From NCBI GenBank assembly GCA_963556495.2, contig OY747703.1:30094796-30158795 (forward strand): a stretch of 64,000 nucleotides of DNA, written 5' to 3'. Positions 1 to 11,194 of the stretch are shown piece by piece. Both the position numbers and the translations under genes were made by a program. Each line of letters starts with the position of its first letter. Position 1 is the first letter of the stretch. The stretch comes from Valencia hispanica. Lineage: Eukaryota; Chordata; Actinopteri; Cyprinodontiformes; Valenciidae. A model generated the notes under the pieces. The model was not told the origin of the DNA. It did not search any database and was given only the letters and a program-made list of their open reading frames with translations.

Positions 1-566
1 GAAAAGGTAACTAATTGTTTCCTTACCTTTTCAATTCAATTACCCTCCTCCTCCATATTCGCTAATGTAACGTTACTTTGCACGAACATGCATAACTTTG
101 TTCGACTGACATGAATATTTGAAATGTCCATTTACATGAAGTACAAGTTACCCAAACATAGATGAATCTTACCTGTCCAGGAGAATATTAGCAACGTTGG
201 CGTCTGTCTTCAAATTCTTCTCTGTTTTCAGCAGTCTCCATCTTTCAATGGCATCTCCTACACAAATCTTTGTTTTATTTCGGACTTTGTCTCGACATAT
301 TTCTGAATGATAACAAGGTCTTTTAGGTGTAGTAACGTTACAAATGTTTTATCCCAAACACTTTTGTAGCTGCAGCTGTAGTAACTACAGCAGAGCTGGT
401 AACCCCAATGCCAAAACATTACTGACTTCCTGATTGGTAGACAGGTGGAGGGCGGCGCTTCATGCACAATCAATCTGCACATGGATCCTGCTCCTTCCTG
501 TTTATTGGCCAATAGTAGAGGAGCAGCACCAAGAAGGGTAGCACTCCTCATTTGCATAATGAGGCA
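1..566. other. non-coding, nothing recognised
   Basis: No frame here resembles a known protein and I recognise no repeat family. The short minus-strand open frame over this stretch has no motif and runs into the neighbouring minisatellite. Confidence 0.5.
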
Positions 567-1071
567 GAAATGCATAAGGTAAAGTAAAAAGAGGAGACGA
601 AGGAATGTAAAAAACAAGGAATGCATGCATAAGGAAAAGGAAAAACTAAGTATTTACATTTCTTGACGAAAATGCACGTATAAAGGAAAAACAAAATATA
701 TACATTACTTGAAGAAAATGCACGTATAAAGGAAAAGGAAAAACAAAATATATACATTACTTGAAGAAAATTCACGTATAAAGGAAAAGGAAAAACAAAA
801 TACACAATTCTTCGCAAAAATGCACATATAAGGAAAAGGAAAAACAAAGTATGTAAATTTATTCGCAAAACTGCATGTATTTTGGAAAAGGAAAAAAATA
901 ATATATATTTCTTCGCAAAAATGCACATATAAGGAAAAGGAAAAACAAAGTATATACATTTCTCGAAGAAAATGCACGTATAAAGGAAAAGGAAAAACAA
1001 AATATATACATTTCTTTGCAAAAATGCATGTATAAGGTAAAGGAAAAACAAAACATATATATTTCTGCTTT
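567..1071. repeat. minisatellite, ~52-bp unit, about 8 copies
   Basis: The sequence repeats a unit of about 50-52 bp: a purine-rich block (AAGGAAAAGGAAAAACAAA), an AT-rich block (ATATATACATT) and a block ending in GAAAATGCACGTATA. Copies differ by substitutions and small indels; one lacks part of the purine block. Minus-strand open frames rich in Phe/Tyr across this region are by-products of the repeat, not genes. Confidence 0.85.
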
Positions 1072-1110
1072 TATTCTCAATTATGTCAGTTTTGGTCCTC
1101 CATAGACAAC

Positions 1111-1194
1111 GGGTTGAAATGATCACATTTCTTATCTACTTTACATGTTAAAACCATCAAAATTACGTGGTTGGTACACACACACACACACACA

Positions 1195-1266
<72 letters not shown>

Positions 1267-1447
1267 TGTGTGTGTGTCTAGACCGCGAAGCGATCAATGC
1301 GTTATTTTGACGGTGAAGTGAGCACAACTCAATAATTTTGTCAAATAAAATCTTGAAGCCCCGTTTGTCCATAGCTTTTACTAAAACTATGTGAAGTTTG
1401 AATAAATCAACATGTAATGTATATAAGAAATGTGATCATTTCAACCC
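1111..1447. repeat. inverted-repeat element enclosing a microsatellite
   Basis: A 39-bp left arm (1111-1149) and a 39-bp right arm (1409-1447) are inverted copies matching at 37 of 39 positions; both carry AAATGTGATCATTT. Between them lie about 260 bp that include a compound microsatellite. The arrangement suits a small MITE-like element or a stem-loop-forming insertion. I see no clear target-site duplication outside the arms, so the mobile-element reading is an inference. Confidence 0.55.
1176..1277. repeat. compound microsatellite (AC)n(TC)n(TA)n(GT)n
   Basis: Four dinucleotide runs follow one another: about 24 bp of AC/CA, 33 bp of CT, 34 bp of TA and 11 bp of GT. The outer AC and GT runs are complementary, so the array can itself fold back around the TA core. 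Confidence 0.95.
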
Positions 1448-1883
1448 ATGTTCGACCAAGCAGCCTTATCTTAAATGGACAACATCTTAACCTGTTCAGT
1501 TTGTAGTTTCCCAGCGTGGTTAACTAGCTACTTCTCTAATTAAGGAGCTCAGCTAGCAGGAGCTTCATCTACAAAATATCGTACAGAAATATTCTTTTAC
1601 TTACCGTAAAGAATGTAGCAGAGACTTCTTAGACAGTCTGTTAGTGCAATCAGTAACACAGCAAGCCATCTTTGTCAAATAAGTGCACGATTTATATCTA
1701 AACACTAATAAAGTTTGTGGATACAACTGATGTCCAAGTTCAGAGAAAGTAAATGGCCAAAGTCTTAACGTGAGTCCCAGGCTGAAGGCCTTCCCTGGAG
1801 CAAGCGGGGGGGTAAGCAGTCTATGGAGGCAAGCTGCTAGCCACCGTTAGCCACCAGCCTTAGCTGACGGCTCATCCGAGACA
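1448..1883. other. non-coding, nothing recognised
   Basis: No coding motif or repeat family recognised. A short G run sits near 1805. Confidence 0.4.
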
Positions 1884-2105
1884 TGTCAATCAAAGGGACA
1901 GGCCCCTAATTATTCATAATTTCAAGATTAAATTATGTCTAAACGGATGAGTTAGAAAAAAATTCACCCCCCCTCAGAGTTGTCTTGACAATAAACCTGA
2001 CCTATTACACCTAAAATGGTTTTTTGAACCAGGCTGTAAACAGGTTTATTTCTGCTCATTTCTGAGCGGTGAAGTTTGCCCCTTGGAATGGACTGACCAC
2101 TTTGT
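1884..2105. repeat. dispersed teleost repeat fragment
   Basis: The segment carries phrases I associate with a widespread non-autonomous teleost repeat: a TGTCAATCAAAGGGACAGGCCCCT-like start, a TAATTATTCATAATTTCAAG segment, and the AACCAGGCTGTAAACAGGTTTATTTCTGCT-like block. It contains no open frame. Class (SINE or MITE) cannot be decided from one copy. Confidence 0.45.
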
Positions 2106-4135
2106 CCACAGAGGAGGAGATTCGGCCCAAAAAGGTATGGACAAGTGGCTTGGGAGGTTACATGTGCGTACCTGAGTTTGGGGGGTGCTTATATATTTTG
2201 GCTTATTTGGGGCTATGGTGAAGGGAATTCAAATTCTAACATTTTCTCTTAGACCTTACAAGGGAGGCTCAGAAGTGTGATCCCCTGTAGCTGCAAAAAC
2301 ACTCTTTAAAATAGTAATAAATAATAAAATGTAATTGTTCGTCAACAGTGACGTATCACTTTTCAAATTAAGAAAGCAAATAATATATAATCACTTGGTG
2401 TTTAGGGGTAAAAATCAAATCCTGAACTATAGATTTCACAGTTAGTTTTGTTGTAGCTCTCTTGGCTTTTATCACAGCCTAAATTATTTGAGGCCTGTTG
2501 TGAGAATTTTTTTGCGTCGCATTTTATATAAAAGAAGATTTGAATGGCTTAATGTGGCAAAAAATATATTGATCATGTTAAAGATTAAGTCTCTTCAAAT
2601 TAAAAGTTAAGTCTCTGTGTTAACTGAGATATGTATTATGTTGGACCAACATGTGACAGCTCAAGGATACTTTCTGTGTCTTGGGTCACCAACTTGTGAG
2701 ATGTGTCCGCATGCTGACTGAAGGACGTGGGAATCACTCCATTATCTTTCCTCTGACCCAGAGCGTCTGAGTGGTGTCTTACTAACGAGGTTAGGTATTC
2801 TATCTTACTGAAGACAGACACCTGTCTATGAAGGAGGAGTCTTAGTTTTATTCATTTCTATATAGTAAGATGTTAAGATGTGGGTGCAGGTCAGTTACTG
2901 CCATGCTGTATGTGCTGAACACCGTGTTGATAAACAAGCCGAATTAAAGTTCTTGAACTAGGAAGGAATCCTTTCTCATCCTTGTTAAATAATATTTCCA
3001 TAATAGGATTTTTAATGCATTTGACATGCATTTAGCATGAGTGGATTGCTCGGGATCTCAGGATTATAAATATGTCATCGCTCTATCTGAAAAACTATAC
3101 GCAACAGATCTAGAAAACTCCAATCTTAACATCAAGTGATCTTGGATAAAAATAGATCAAATAAAACAGAGAATATTCCAATTTAAAGCATAATGAATGA
3201 TGGATGATTATTATGATCTAGATTGGTGCATATGAGTCAGATTTAATGTTTAAAATAAACCATATTATCTTGAAAACTTGCTATAGTTTTAATGGTGATA
3301 ATATAATAATGATTAATTATCTAAACGTGACTCAGTGATTTACTGGAAAATAAATTCCTACATCATTCCTACATAATTTTTGAAAACATTTGCTGGAACA
3401 CATTTTCAACAATCATTAATAATGATATTTTTCTGCAAATATGAATAAACATTTTTTAGTCTATTTGATTTATTATGCTGGTCTTTCAAAGCAATACTTC
3501 AAATTAATGTGAGAGATAGAAATGACATTTACCTTATCAATCTAATATTTGAGTATTTTCTAACCTGAATTCATATTAATTTTATAGCCTATTAAATGGG
3601 TGAGCTGTACTCAGTGAGTTACAGCTGTTAGATTTGCGCTAAGCAATAAAAGCCTCGGGGGGGGGGTATGCACAAAGGTAAATGGTAATATAAAATTTGA
3701 ACTATTGTAACTGATTAAAACTGGTTCGACCTAAAACTATAACACTCTGTCTTCATGAGATAAGGGGCGGCCGCATTTGGCCCGGGAGCCTTAGCTTGAA
3801 AACTTTCTTTTAAGATCCTAGGTGAAATGACGCAATGCCGCAATAAACTAGATGAATGATGGTTTCTATGTTTAACTAATACTACTCCGCAGTAAATAGA
3901 AATATTACAGAAAACGCATGAGAAACAACGCGGGTAAACACTCTAAGGTTAATGTTAGCCAGCGAATTATTAACTACAATGTGGTAAAAATTATCTGAAA
4001 TAAAGTCTGTTGCAGGTTTAATGCGATTCTCTAGTTGCTAATCAGCTAATTGAGCCACAAGCTTCTTTCTTACGACCGATGTGCTGCGATTCTCTGGTTG
4101 TAAACAATCATAGATCCCGACACTAATGAAGCGTT
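2106..4135. other. AT-rich non-coding, one G10 run
   Basis: Two kilobases without a credible coding frame. A homopolymer of ten G lies at 3657-3666, directly after an AATAAA-type hexamer near 3645. The stretch 2640-2990 has some LTR-like character (internal TATA-like and AATTAAAG signals) but no defined TG...CA ends, so I do not call an LTR. Confidence 0.4.
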
Positions 4136-4146
4136 AATAGCGCTCT
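4136..4146. repeat. target-site duplication, left copy (Nimb/I LINE)
   Basis: AATAGCGCTCT occurs here and again at 7247-7257, exactly flanking the LINE. The perfect 11-bp match marks both insertion boundaries. Confidence 0.85.
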
Positions 4147-4246
4147 TCTTCTTCTTCTTAGGTTTTTTTGGCGGTTGGCAAACAACAGTTCGGTGCATCA
4201 ACTGGCTTGGAGTGTGGACTGGAATAGTACTCAAAAAAAAAAAAAC

Positions 4247-5307
4247 TTAAATCCTATCATACTCATTAGCTCTTTTTAGAAACTGAAATAAGGCAATAAT
4301 ACTTTTACATCCCGAATTCCTTTGCAAAAGATCTTTTATGTCTAGCTTCATCTTATTTCTTTCCAAGTTATAAATCAGTTGTGTTCTTTCTTCTGTATAA
4401 TTTTGACAATAAAGTAAAACATGTTCTATGGTTTCTTTAACTCCACAATCATGACATTTTCCTGTTTGGTGCTTTCCTATAATAAATAAAGTGCTATTCA
4501 ACCCAGTGTGCCCAAATCTAAGTCTAGATATTATTGCCTCATCCCTCCTGGTACTCTCTGTTCTTCTCATTTCTCCTGTTTTCATTTGAATAGAGTAAAA
4601 CCATCTTCCTGTCCTTTCCTCCTCCCATCGTTTTTGCCATCTCTCCCTCATTTTCTGTTTTATAATTCCTTTCATTTCAGCTCTACTGATTTTAATGTTT
4701 AAGTCTACTTGATTTCTTTTTGCAGCCTCTTTTGCTATTTTATCTGCCTCTTCATTTCCAAAAATCCCATAATGCACTGGTATCCAAATAAACCTGATTT
4801 CTAATCCCATCATATTTATTCTGAAGATAGTTTGTAACACCTCAATTAGTATATCGGGTCTATTTTCTGAATGGCTATTATCCAAACTTATTAATGATGA
4901 ACTGGAATCTGAACAGATTATTGTGCGTAATGGTTTATTTTCCTCCACCCATTGAACAGCTAACAATATTGCCAACATTTCTCCTGTAAATACTGAGAGC
5001 CCATTATTAATGCTTTTTCCTACTTTTTTCTTAAATTCTGGAATTATAAAAGCCACACCCACTTGACTACTATTATGTTTTGATGCATCTGTAAAAATTT
5101 GAACATACCCATAACGTAAATTAATATAATCCTGTACTATATGAGCATTTAAATTAAATTTCTTATCTTTATTTCTCTTGTTTAATAAATTAAGGTCTAC
5201 TTTTATAATTGGAAATATCCATGGTGGAATTATTGATAAAGGAACAACAGAGCTAATATTATTCTGATCAATTTGTATTTCTATTGCCTTCCTGGTTGCT
5301 ACCCATC
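4247..5307 (-). pseudogene. LINE ORF2 C-terminus: RNase H and Cys/His tail
   Basis: The minus-strand frame runs from a stop near 5308 to about 4247. It carries an RNase H domain: IFTDASKHNSS (first Asp, upstream of the GVAFIIPEF segment), GEMLAILLAVQWV (Glu), CSDSSSSL (Asp) and HYGIFGNEEADKIAKEA (final Asp-containing helix). A CHDCGVKETIEHVLLYC motif follows, typical of I-clade ORF2 C-termini. RNase H would remove template RNA during target-primed reverse transcription. The frame differs from that of the RT piece upstream, so ORF2 is frameshifted. The domain itself looks well kept. Confidence 0.82.
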
Positions 5308-5432
5308 AAAAACTTTTGCACTCTTTAACCTCTTTCTGCCAACAAGGTTTGACTATTTCTTGAACAGGATGATCCTGTCCAAGCCCTTGCAGTTTCACCC
5401 AGTAATTTAATGTTAGTTGATCCCTTCTGATA

Positions 5433-6074
5433 TCAAGAGGCATTTCTCCCATTTCTACTTGTATTGAAGCTGTTGGTGTTGATTTTGTTGCACCTGTACA
5501 AATTATTAAAGCTTGGTAGTGAATATAGTAAACAAAAACAAAAATTTGTTTCTGCTGCTGAATTATAAACTATACATCCATAATCTAATACTGACCTAAT
5601 TAAACCAATGTATATGGCTCTCAACGGCGTCCTATCTGCTCCCCAATCTGTTACCACTAAACATCTAGTTGTATCCACAGAAAACTTAAATCCCCATTTA
5701 TGTGACCACTCTTCTACCTTTAAAATTGCTCCTTGTAATTTTTTAGCTATACATTTTAAATTCCATCCTGTTGTCCACATTGCCCCATCATCTGCAAAAA
5801 GTGAATATTTTATTCCTCCTTCTATCTTATTATATACGTCATCAATCATAATTGAAAATAATAAGGGACTCACTATACTCCCCTGTGGAGTTCCATTATC
5901 AACATTATAACTCTCAGAATAATTCTTCCCTATCCTTACTCTTATTTGTCTATTTAAGAAAAAATCCTTTAACCATCTGTACATCCGACCTGTAATACCA
6001 ATTTTCTTCAATTTAATTAACAAACCATCCCTCCATAGCATATCATATGCTTTTTCTATATCAAAAAATACCAC
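5433..6074 (-). pseudogene. LINE ORF2 reverse transcriptase fragment
   Basis: Minus-strand frame of about 213 codons containing RT motifs in order: VFFDIEKAYDMLWRDGLL (motif A, first Asp), GTPQGSIVSPLLFSIMI (motif B) and YSLFADDGAMW (catalytic FADD, plus-strand 5783-5797). It starts abruptly at motif A, so the RT fingers and the whole endonuclease are absent. After TRCLVVT the frame jumps directly to DWGADRTPLRAIYIGL, which in intact relatives lies many residues further on, indicating a second in-frame deletion near 5648. The end of the open frame is frameshifted sequence. Confidence 0.85.
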
Positions 6075-6091
6075 TATTACACTTTCTTTAT

Positions 6092-7169
6092 TTACCTGTG
6101 CTTTTCCACTGTAATTCCTGTGTCTGTTTTCTCTCCTTGTGCCACTCCTGATACTGATGATAATGATACCTGTTGAACTCTTGGTACTTCCGTCTTTTCT
6201 TTCTGGACTTTTACTTTTTTAACAGCCTCTGCGTAACTTATGTTGTTATCCATTTTAATTTGTTCCACTTCAATGGCCTTTTGAGCTTCACATCCCCCAT
6301 ATGTCACTGCGCTGTCCTCCACAGTTACAACATTTATCTTGTACACTACTTTCACATTCCTCATATTTATGATTATCCCCACACTTTGGGCACCTTTGCT
6401 GTCCTCTACAAACTGCTGCTACATGCCCCTATCTTTGGCATTTGTAGCATCTGAGAGGGGGAGAGATATATGGCCTGACTGAAAAACACATGCATCCTAT
6501 TTTAATTTTACTTGGCAAGGTAGATTCTTGAAACTCCAACATTACTGATAAACTGTTAACTCTCATTCCATTAACTGATCTTAATAGTCTTTTAATCTGA
6601 ATCACTTCCAAACCTTGAATGCTCCGTTTTAATTTTTCCAGCTCCTCATCCACTGGTATCCCAGTGATTACTCCTCTCGTTGTTTTATTCTCCCCTATAA
6701 GTTTCCTTTCCACCACCGTCTTTTTGCATATATTCTCAATATGCATGATTTTATTTTTTTGCTCCTCTGTGTTACCCGGTATCAGCAGATTTCCGTCTCT
6801 TAAGATTTTCCCTAGCTGGACCTCCCCTATCTTCTTTTTCAATTCATTTGACAGCGCAATAGGACTTTGTTGTATGTTTTCTTCTTATCTCTTGAACTTC
6901 AAAATTATTTTGAATTCCTCTCTTATAACCCTCTTTCGGATTACATCACTCCCTTCATCCGAACTGATTTCTTCTATCGCTCTTTTATACTTCGCCGTCT
7001 CAGCCAATCTATCATCCTCTCCCACCTTCCTACCTCTTCCTCGTCCTCCTCCTCTCCCACCTAAAACTTGTGACCATTCCATATCATCCTCATCATCTCC
7101 CTGAGTTGCCATTCCAGCCCAGTCACAAGCCAGTTTATGCCAACCGCCGTCCAATTTCCTCTTTTCCAA
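6092..7169 (-). pseudogene. LINE ORF1 (gag-like, zinc-knuckle protein), broken
   Basis: Read on the minus strand from the ATG at 7169 (MEKRKLDGGWHKLACDW). A premature TAA near 6883 separates it from the next block in the same frame (ELKKKIGEVQLGKILRDGNLL, then the RNA-binding region with TTRGVITGIPVDEEL). A second in-frame stop follows LRCYKCQR, inside the first zinc knuckle. The next Cys/His groups (CPKCG, CCNCGG) can still be read before a frameshift near 6310, after which SAVTYGGCEAQKAIEVEQIKM continues in another frame. ORF1 proteins of this clade coat the retrotransposon RNA. At least two stops and one frameshift make this a pseudogene. Confidence 0.8.
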
Positions 7170-7246
7170 AAACTCAACGTCTCAAGTTCCGATCGTCGTC
7201 CCACAGTCTGCCGCCACACCCAGCTTTAACTCTCCGTCCTCCCGTC

Positions 7247-7257
7247 AATAGCGCTCT
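7247..7257. repeat. target-site duplication, right copy (Nimb/I LINE)
   Basis: AATAGCGCTCT, identical to 4136-4146; it bounds the 5' end of the minus-strand LINE. Confidence 0.85.
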
Positions 7258-7740
7258 GCGGCTGGAAGTCTAAAAATAGGAACTTAAACACTTGTTTTGA
7301 CAAAAAGTTTAGTCTTGAGTTTTTTAGTTACTTCCTGGATGTTAACGAGTCCGGGTTAGTCAAACTGTTGTTGTAACTACTAATAATAAAAAAGTTGTCT
7401 GGTTTTCTGAGCATCAATAATTATAATCAATAATTTAATATTAATATAATTATTGATGACGTTCGAGTTTAACCTGTTTATTAAAGATATAGGGGCACCA
7501 ATCTCATAAATGAGATAATTTTAATTAAACCAGACTGTCAGTCTCTCTGAAAAGGCGTAGACTTCGTCCGCGGGGTTAAAACAAATTTCACAGCACACAC
7601 TGAAATAGCACAGGAAACTTCTCGTTACTTAAGGGAATTTATTAATGAAATAGGTCAACCTTACAGATTACATTTCATTCATAATTTCCATCTATTCTAA
7701 CTCATGCAAAAATATAGAACAAAGTTAACGTAGAGGGAAG
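7258..7740. repeat. dispersed repeat, inverted relative of 47050-47600
   Basis: Several blocks match the reverse complement of 47050-47600: the AT-rich core (TTAATATTAATATAATTATTG), AGGGGCACCA, ACAGGAAACTTCTC, ATAGGTCAACCTTACAG and AATTTCCATCTATTCTAA. The two copies diverge by very roughly a quarter. The block order and the TGGTGCCCC-like motif could belong to an endogenous LTR element, but I cannot define the ends. The Nimb/I LINE inserted right beside it. Confidence 0.55.
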
Positions 7741-7755
7741 GGGGCATGTGTGTGG

Positions 7756-7823
<68 letters not shown>
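7756..7823. repeat. microsatellite (TG)n
   Basis: Uninterrupted TG dinucleotides for about 68 bp, preceded by an imperfect TG stretch from 7746. Confidence 0.97.
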
Positions 7824-7826
<3 letters not shown>

Positions 7827-8690
7827 AGACAGCGAGCGAATGAGGGGGGGGGTTCAGCTCACCCCTTCAATGCGATAAATAACTCAAGCCTTATCAATTG
7901 GCGCGATCGGTTCACAAAGGAAGACAAAGGAAGACTGCGTGGCAATTCAACAAAGGCTAGTTTCATTAGCAATGGTGGCTTGGAAAAAGGAAACGGGGGC
8001 GACGGAGAAAGGGGATCTACTGAGTCCACGCGACCTGTCTAAACAGACAGACCGCAGCGGACAATAAACAAACAAGGAAATAATACAATATAATATACTG
8101 CTTCTGGTTGCAACCAAAGTCAAATAATAAAACACAAAAAGCATGCACATTCAGGGTCGGTGTACAGCAACAGACGACCAAAAATAACAGTGGTTAACAA
8201 GTTGGCAGACTTATTTTAACCGACAGAAAACGGATATTAACCGTCAAGACCTCTCCTCTACCAAGACCCAGAAGATATAAATCAGTTTAATCCTACTTGG
8301 TGGAGCGGCTCTCCACAGTCCACGACGAAGAACGTGGAAAGTGTCCAGTTTAAAGAAGTGGTTTGCGCAAAACCGAGGTTGGAAAAGCGGACGTCCGACT
8401 TTAGGCGCTGAGGGACTCGGGGCCGATTTCAATAGAGCTCAGATGGCCAGTGGACTACCTGGTACAGGAAAGTCTGTTTGCTCGGCCGATTCACTTCGAA
8501 GTTTAAAAGGGAAGTTCTTCCTGGTCCAATAGGTTTGAACGAAAAGGGGAAAATGCTAGCAGTGGATTAAAGCGTCTCCTTACAGCACCGGGACCAAAAG
8601 ACGAAGATTTCAATATTCGCGCTGCTTTTATCAACTCTGTGATGTCATCACTGGCCACAGACCAATGAGAATGGGTCGAGGGCATCGCAA
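7824..8690. other. non-coding, nothing recognised
   Basis: Moderately GC-rich for this window. Only short, unrelated open frames on both strands and no recognisable domain or repeat family. Confidence 0.4.
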
Positions 8691-8693
8691 TGG

Positions 8694-8821
8694 GTGCTGG
8701 GAGATGCAGTTTGTTCAGTGAAAGGATGCTGGGAGATGCAGTTTGTTCAGTGAAAGGATGCTGGGAGATGCATTTTTTTCAGTGAAAGGATGCTGGGAGA
8801 TCCAGTTCGTTCAGTAAAGGC
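8694..8821. repeat. tandem repeat, 32-bp unit, 4 copies
   Basis: Four head-to-tail copies of a 32-bp unit, TGCTGGGAGATGCAGTTT followed by GTTCAGTGAAAGGA. The first two are nearly identical; the third and fourth carry a few substitutions. Confidence 0.92.
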
Positions 8822-9073
8822 CATAGCCTCAACACTGTTGTTTTTTGCGCAAAACCACTTCCTGTATCAAACATGATCTTTCCAAATGAAAATACGGTAA
8901 TGCTTAACTTCATGAATCATCCTTTAATTTTCCCAAGAAGGGGAACTTCTGCTGTACCGGCACCAAAGTGACAGATAGTAGAAGCATTTAGATCATAGAC
9001 CGTACATAAATTTTGATTCACACAAAGGAGGTGGAAAGCAAAAAACAAACTTACATTAAATGATAAAGAATAA
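8822..9073. other. non-coding, nothing recognised
   Basis: Short spacer with no recognisable feature. Confidence 0.4.
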
Positions 9074-9353
9074 AGGTTCTCACTGGAGGACATTCTGAGG
9101 GGTGACCACTCTCTCCTTTCCCGAGAAGGACTGATCGGTGGCTACGGGTCACTGGATGCTGGCGGAGGCTGACTTTAAGGCAACAGACAACAAGGAAAGA
9201 GTACACATTTCAACACCTAGTGTTGATGTAATACCCTCTGAAGTGTACTGGAAGATGCTACATAATTTCTCCTTTGTTCTGTGTTTTTATCTAGAGCATC
9301 CTGACCGATGACGAGACCTGTGGATGGCCGCCTCTGGGGCGAGGGGCTGTTGA
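9074..9353. repeat. 280-bp direct repeat, copy 1
   Basis: A 280-bp block from AGGTTCTCACTGGAGGACAT to GGCTGTTGA recurs at 11195-11474 in the same orientation. I count about five substitutions, all in the first quarter; the rest reads identically. Matching starts and stops sharply. The block has no open frame and does not start TG or end CA, so it is not a classical LTR. It contains a splice-acceptor-like TTTTTATCTAG near 9285. Confidence 0.9.
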
Positions 9354-10204
9354 ATTGGCTTTAGCCATACCTCGACCAAAAATAACTTTTTCTTAATGAT
9401 AGTAATGTTTAATAAAAATTTTGAATAATAATGACACATTTGGGATACACTAGGCTACCTGTTTCAGCTGCATATGTGAAAATTATGCATTTAGTGCAAT
9501 CTTTAAGACAACAGGTGTGACCTACACACACAGAGGGGTTTAAAATTACTTGGTTTCTATTTTAAAATTTTAGTTTACTTCATTTAGACAAATGATGATT
9601 AAAAATACTATTATCAAACCGCAGTTAATTCTGTTCAATTGTAGCATTCTTTGATGTTTGATGGGGTTTTTGTGTGTTCCTTTTAATAAAAGACTAAATG
9701 AGACAGGAGTAACGAGGCTAATTTTAAAATATAAGCAGTCTAAAGTACTGAGTAGAGGTAAAAGTTGGCAAATAGATCATTACTTCGGTGAAGTATAAAG
9801 TATAACTCAAGTCCTACACAGAAACTGCAATGAAGAAAAAGTTTCTTTCTTAAGTAAGAGTATCAGGTACAGGTAAAAAGGTTACTTGACATAGTTGTTA
9901 TTAAAATAGAGTGGCATACTCAAATCTGAATGTGCAACTGAGTTAGATAAATTGAAAATAGAGATGTTTTACAGTTGTTGTAAGTTTTAAAATTGTGCAT
10001 TTAGAATAAATGTATTCTTTTTTTTCAAGGAGTTAACAGAGAATAAACTATAAGAAACAGATGAGCAAATAACAGCAGCAGAGATATTAATTAGGTAAAT
10101 AAGCTGTGTCCTGAGTAAAACAATTTTAACTAAGGTGGTTGCAAAGATAATCCTTACTGTAACATCAATTAGATTCTGGAAAAGCAGGGTCTGAAGAAGT
10201 TGTC

Positions 10205-10250
10205 TAATTCAATTCAAAATGCTTTATTGATCCCAGAGGGAAATGAAGTG
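10205..10250 (-). mobile_element. Rex1/CR1-like LINE 3' tail fragment
   Basis: AATTCAATTCAAAATGCTTT followed by ATTGATCCCAGAGGGAAAT is the reverse complement of the Rex1 3' end at 27365-27410 (CCCTCTGGGATCAATAAAGT and a GAATT tail). Only the extreme 3' end is present. Confidence 0.6.
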
Positions 10251-10327
10251 TTGTTGTAGTTAATGCAAGTAGGACAAAATTCTTAAATACATTAGGTAAC
10301 TATGTGGTGAAATTATTATTTTGTTTT

Positions 10328-10372
10328 TGCAAGGCAAGGCAATTTTATTTGTATAGCACACTTTCAACAACA
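10328..10372 (-). mobile_element. L2-type LINE/SINE 3' tail fragment
   Basis: GCAAGGCAAGGCAATTTTAT then TTGTATAGCACACTTTCAAC is the reverse complement of the L2 3' end at 50810-50850. It is a short 5'-truncated copy or the tail of an L2-mobilised SINE. Confidence 0.65.
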
Positions 10373-11194
10373 AGGTAATTCAAATATAAGAACCTAATTG
10401 CGAACCTAAATGATTGGGATATGATCATCTGGGGGTTGAAGCTGCCTCAGCAGCGACAGCAGCAGGATACACAGGTTCTGAGTTTATGTCTTATGCATGA
10501 CCTTTAACCCTACTATGTTTCTTTTCTGGACACTGGAGAGTTGAAGTTATTGTTTCCTTGTATTTTTTGTTTTTTTAAGGCATGTGCAAGACGATGCCTT
10601 AAAAAAGGGGGGAATTGGATTTAATAGTAATTGGAACAGATTTTTCAGGGATTACGAAGAGAATTGTAACTTGCAGTAATTGGGTTTCTTGTGAATCATA
10701 ACTCTGTCATAAATTAATGAGGGTTTTTACTACCTGGACTTGACGTCTGACTTCATATTCCATTTCGGTTCGGTTTCAGAGTTCTAGTACATATTGTGTC
10801 TGGGAACTTTACAAAGTTTTAATTTGATCTGAAAACCTTCTTTACTTCTTGCTGGGAGTAGTTGATTCTTGGGATTTTTTGCTCTCACGAGTTGGAATGG
10901 TTGGTTGTCTCTTTCTTGGCATGGATTTAGTACAGAGTGATCTGGAGACATTTACCTTAATTGTTTTCTAGCTTCAGTTGATGAGGTTCGGCTCATTAAC
11001 CAGGTTGTGAGTTGTTTAGATTTGCTTTTGCACACAGTTGCATCAGGTTGATCTGAAACCATAATCCGAGGGTGTTGGTTCCACTTAATCACTTGTCATA
11101 TTCATCCTATTCATCTTTTGTGAATTGGCTCACCTGTGTTTGAACATCAATGCTTTAATACCTAATTAGCTCAGCTCCCAAGGGTCTCATTGGG

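Larger units (their letters stand above)
4147..7246 (-). mobile_element. Nimb/I-type LINE, internally deleted, minus strand
   Basis: A non-LTR retrotransposon read on the minus strand: ORF1 with zinc knuckles, then reverse transcriptase, RNase H and a C-terminal Cys/His motif, ending at a short AAG-repeat 3' tail near 4147 (TCTTCTTCTTCTTAGG on the plus strand). An RNase H after the RT, a gag-like ORF1 with CCHC motifs and this tail suit the I superfamily, probably Nimb. A perfect 11-bp target duplication flanks it, so both ends are present, yet it is only 3.1 kb. The endonuclease and N-terminal RT are missing at the ORF1/RT junction near 6075-6092, and a second gap lies in the RT thumb near 5648. 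It is therefore dead in cis. Confidence 0.88.
9354..11194. other. spacer between 280-bp direct repeats
   Basis: AT-rich, non-coding, about 1.84 kb. Apart from two LINE 3'-tail fragments (10205-10250 and 10328-10372) I recognise nothing. If the flanking repeats are termini of one element, this is its cargo; otherwise it is ordinary intergenic DNA. Confidence 0.4.

Noticed and set aside
567..1071. CRISPR array
   Set aside because: Repeats are contiguous without unique spacers, and the context is a vertebrate genome. The same applies to 8694-8821, 39355-39580 and the 44-bp iterons.
548..1126. 192-codon minus-strand Phe-rich frame
   Set aside because: Entirely within the 52-bp minisatellite, with parallel frames showing the same repeats; no protein signal.
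2640..2990. Possible LTR with AATTAAAG-type signal
   Set aside because: No defined TG...CA ends, no target duplication and no second copy seen.
3645..3666. AATAAAAGCC plus G10 as a retroviral R region
   Set aside because: Hexamer and homopolymer alone are not enough; no TATA, ends or PBS nearby.
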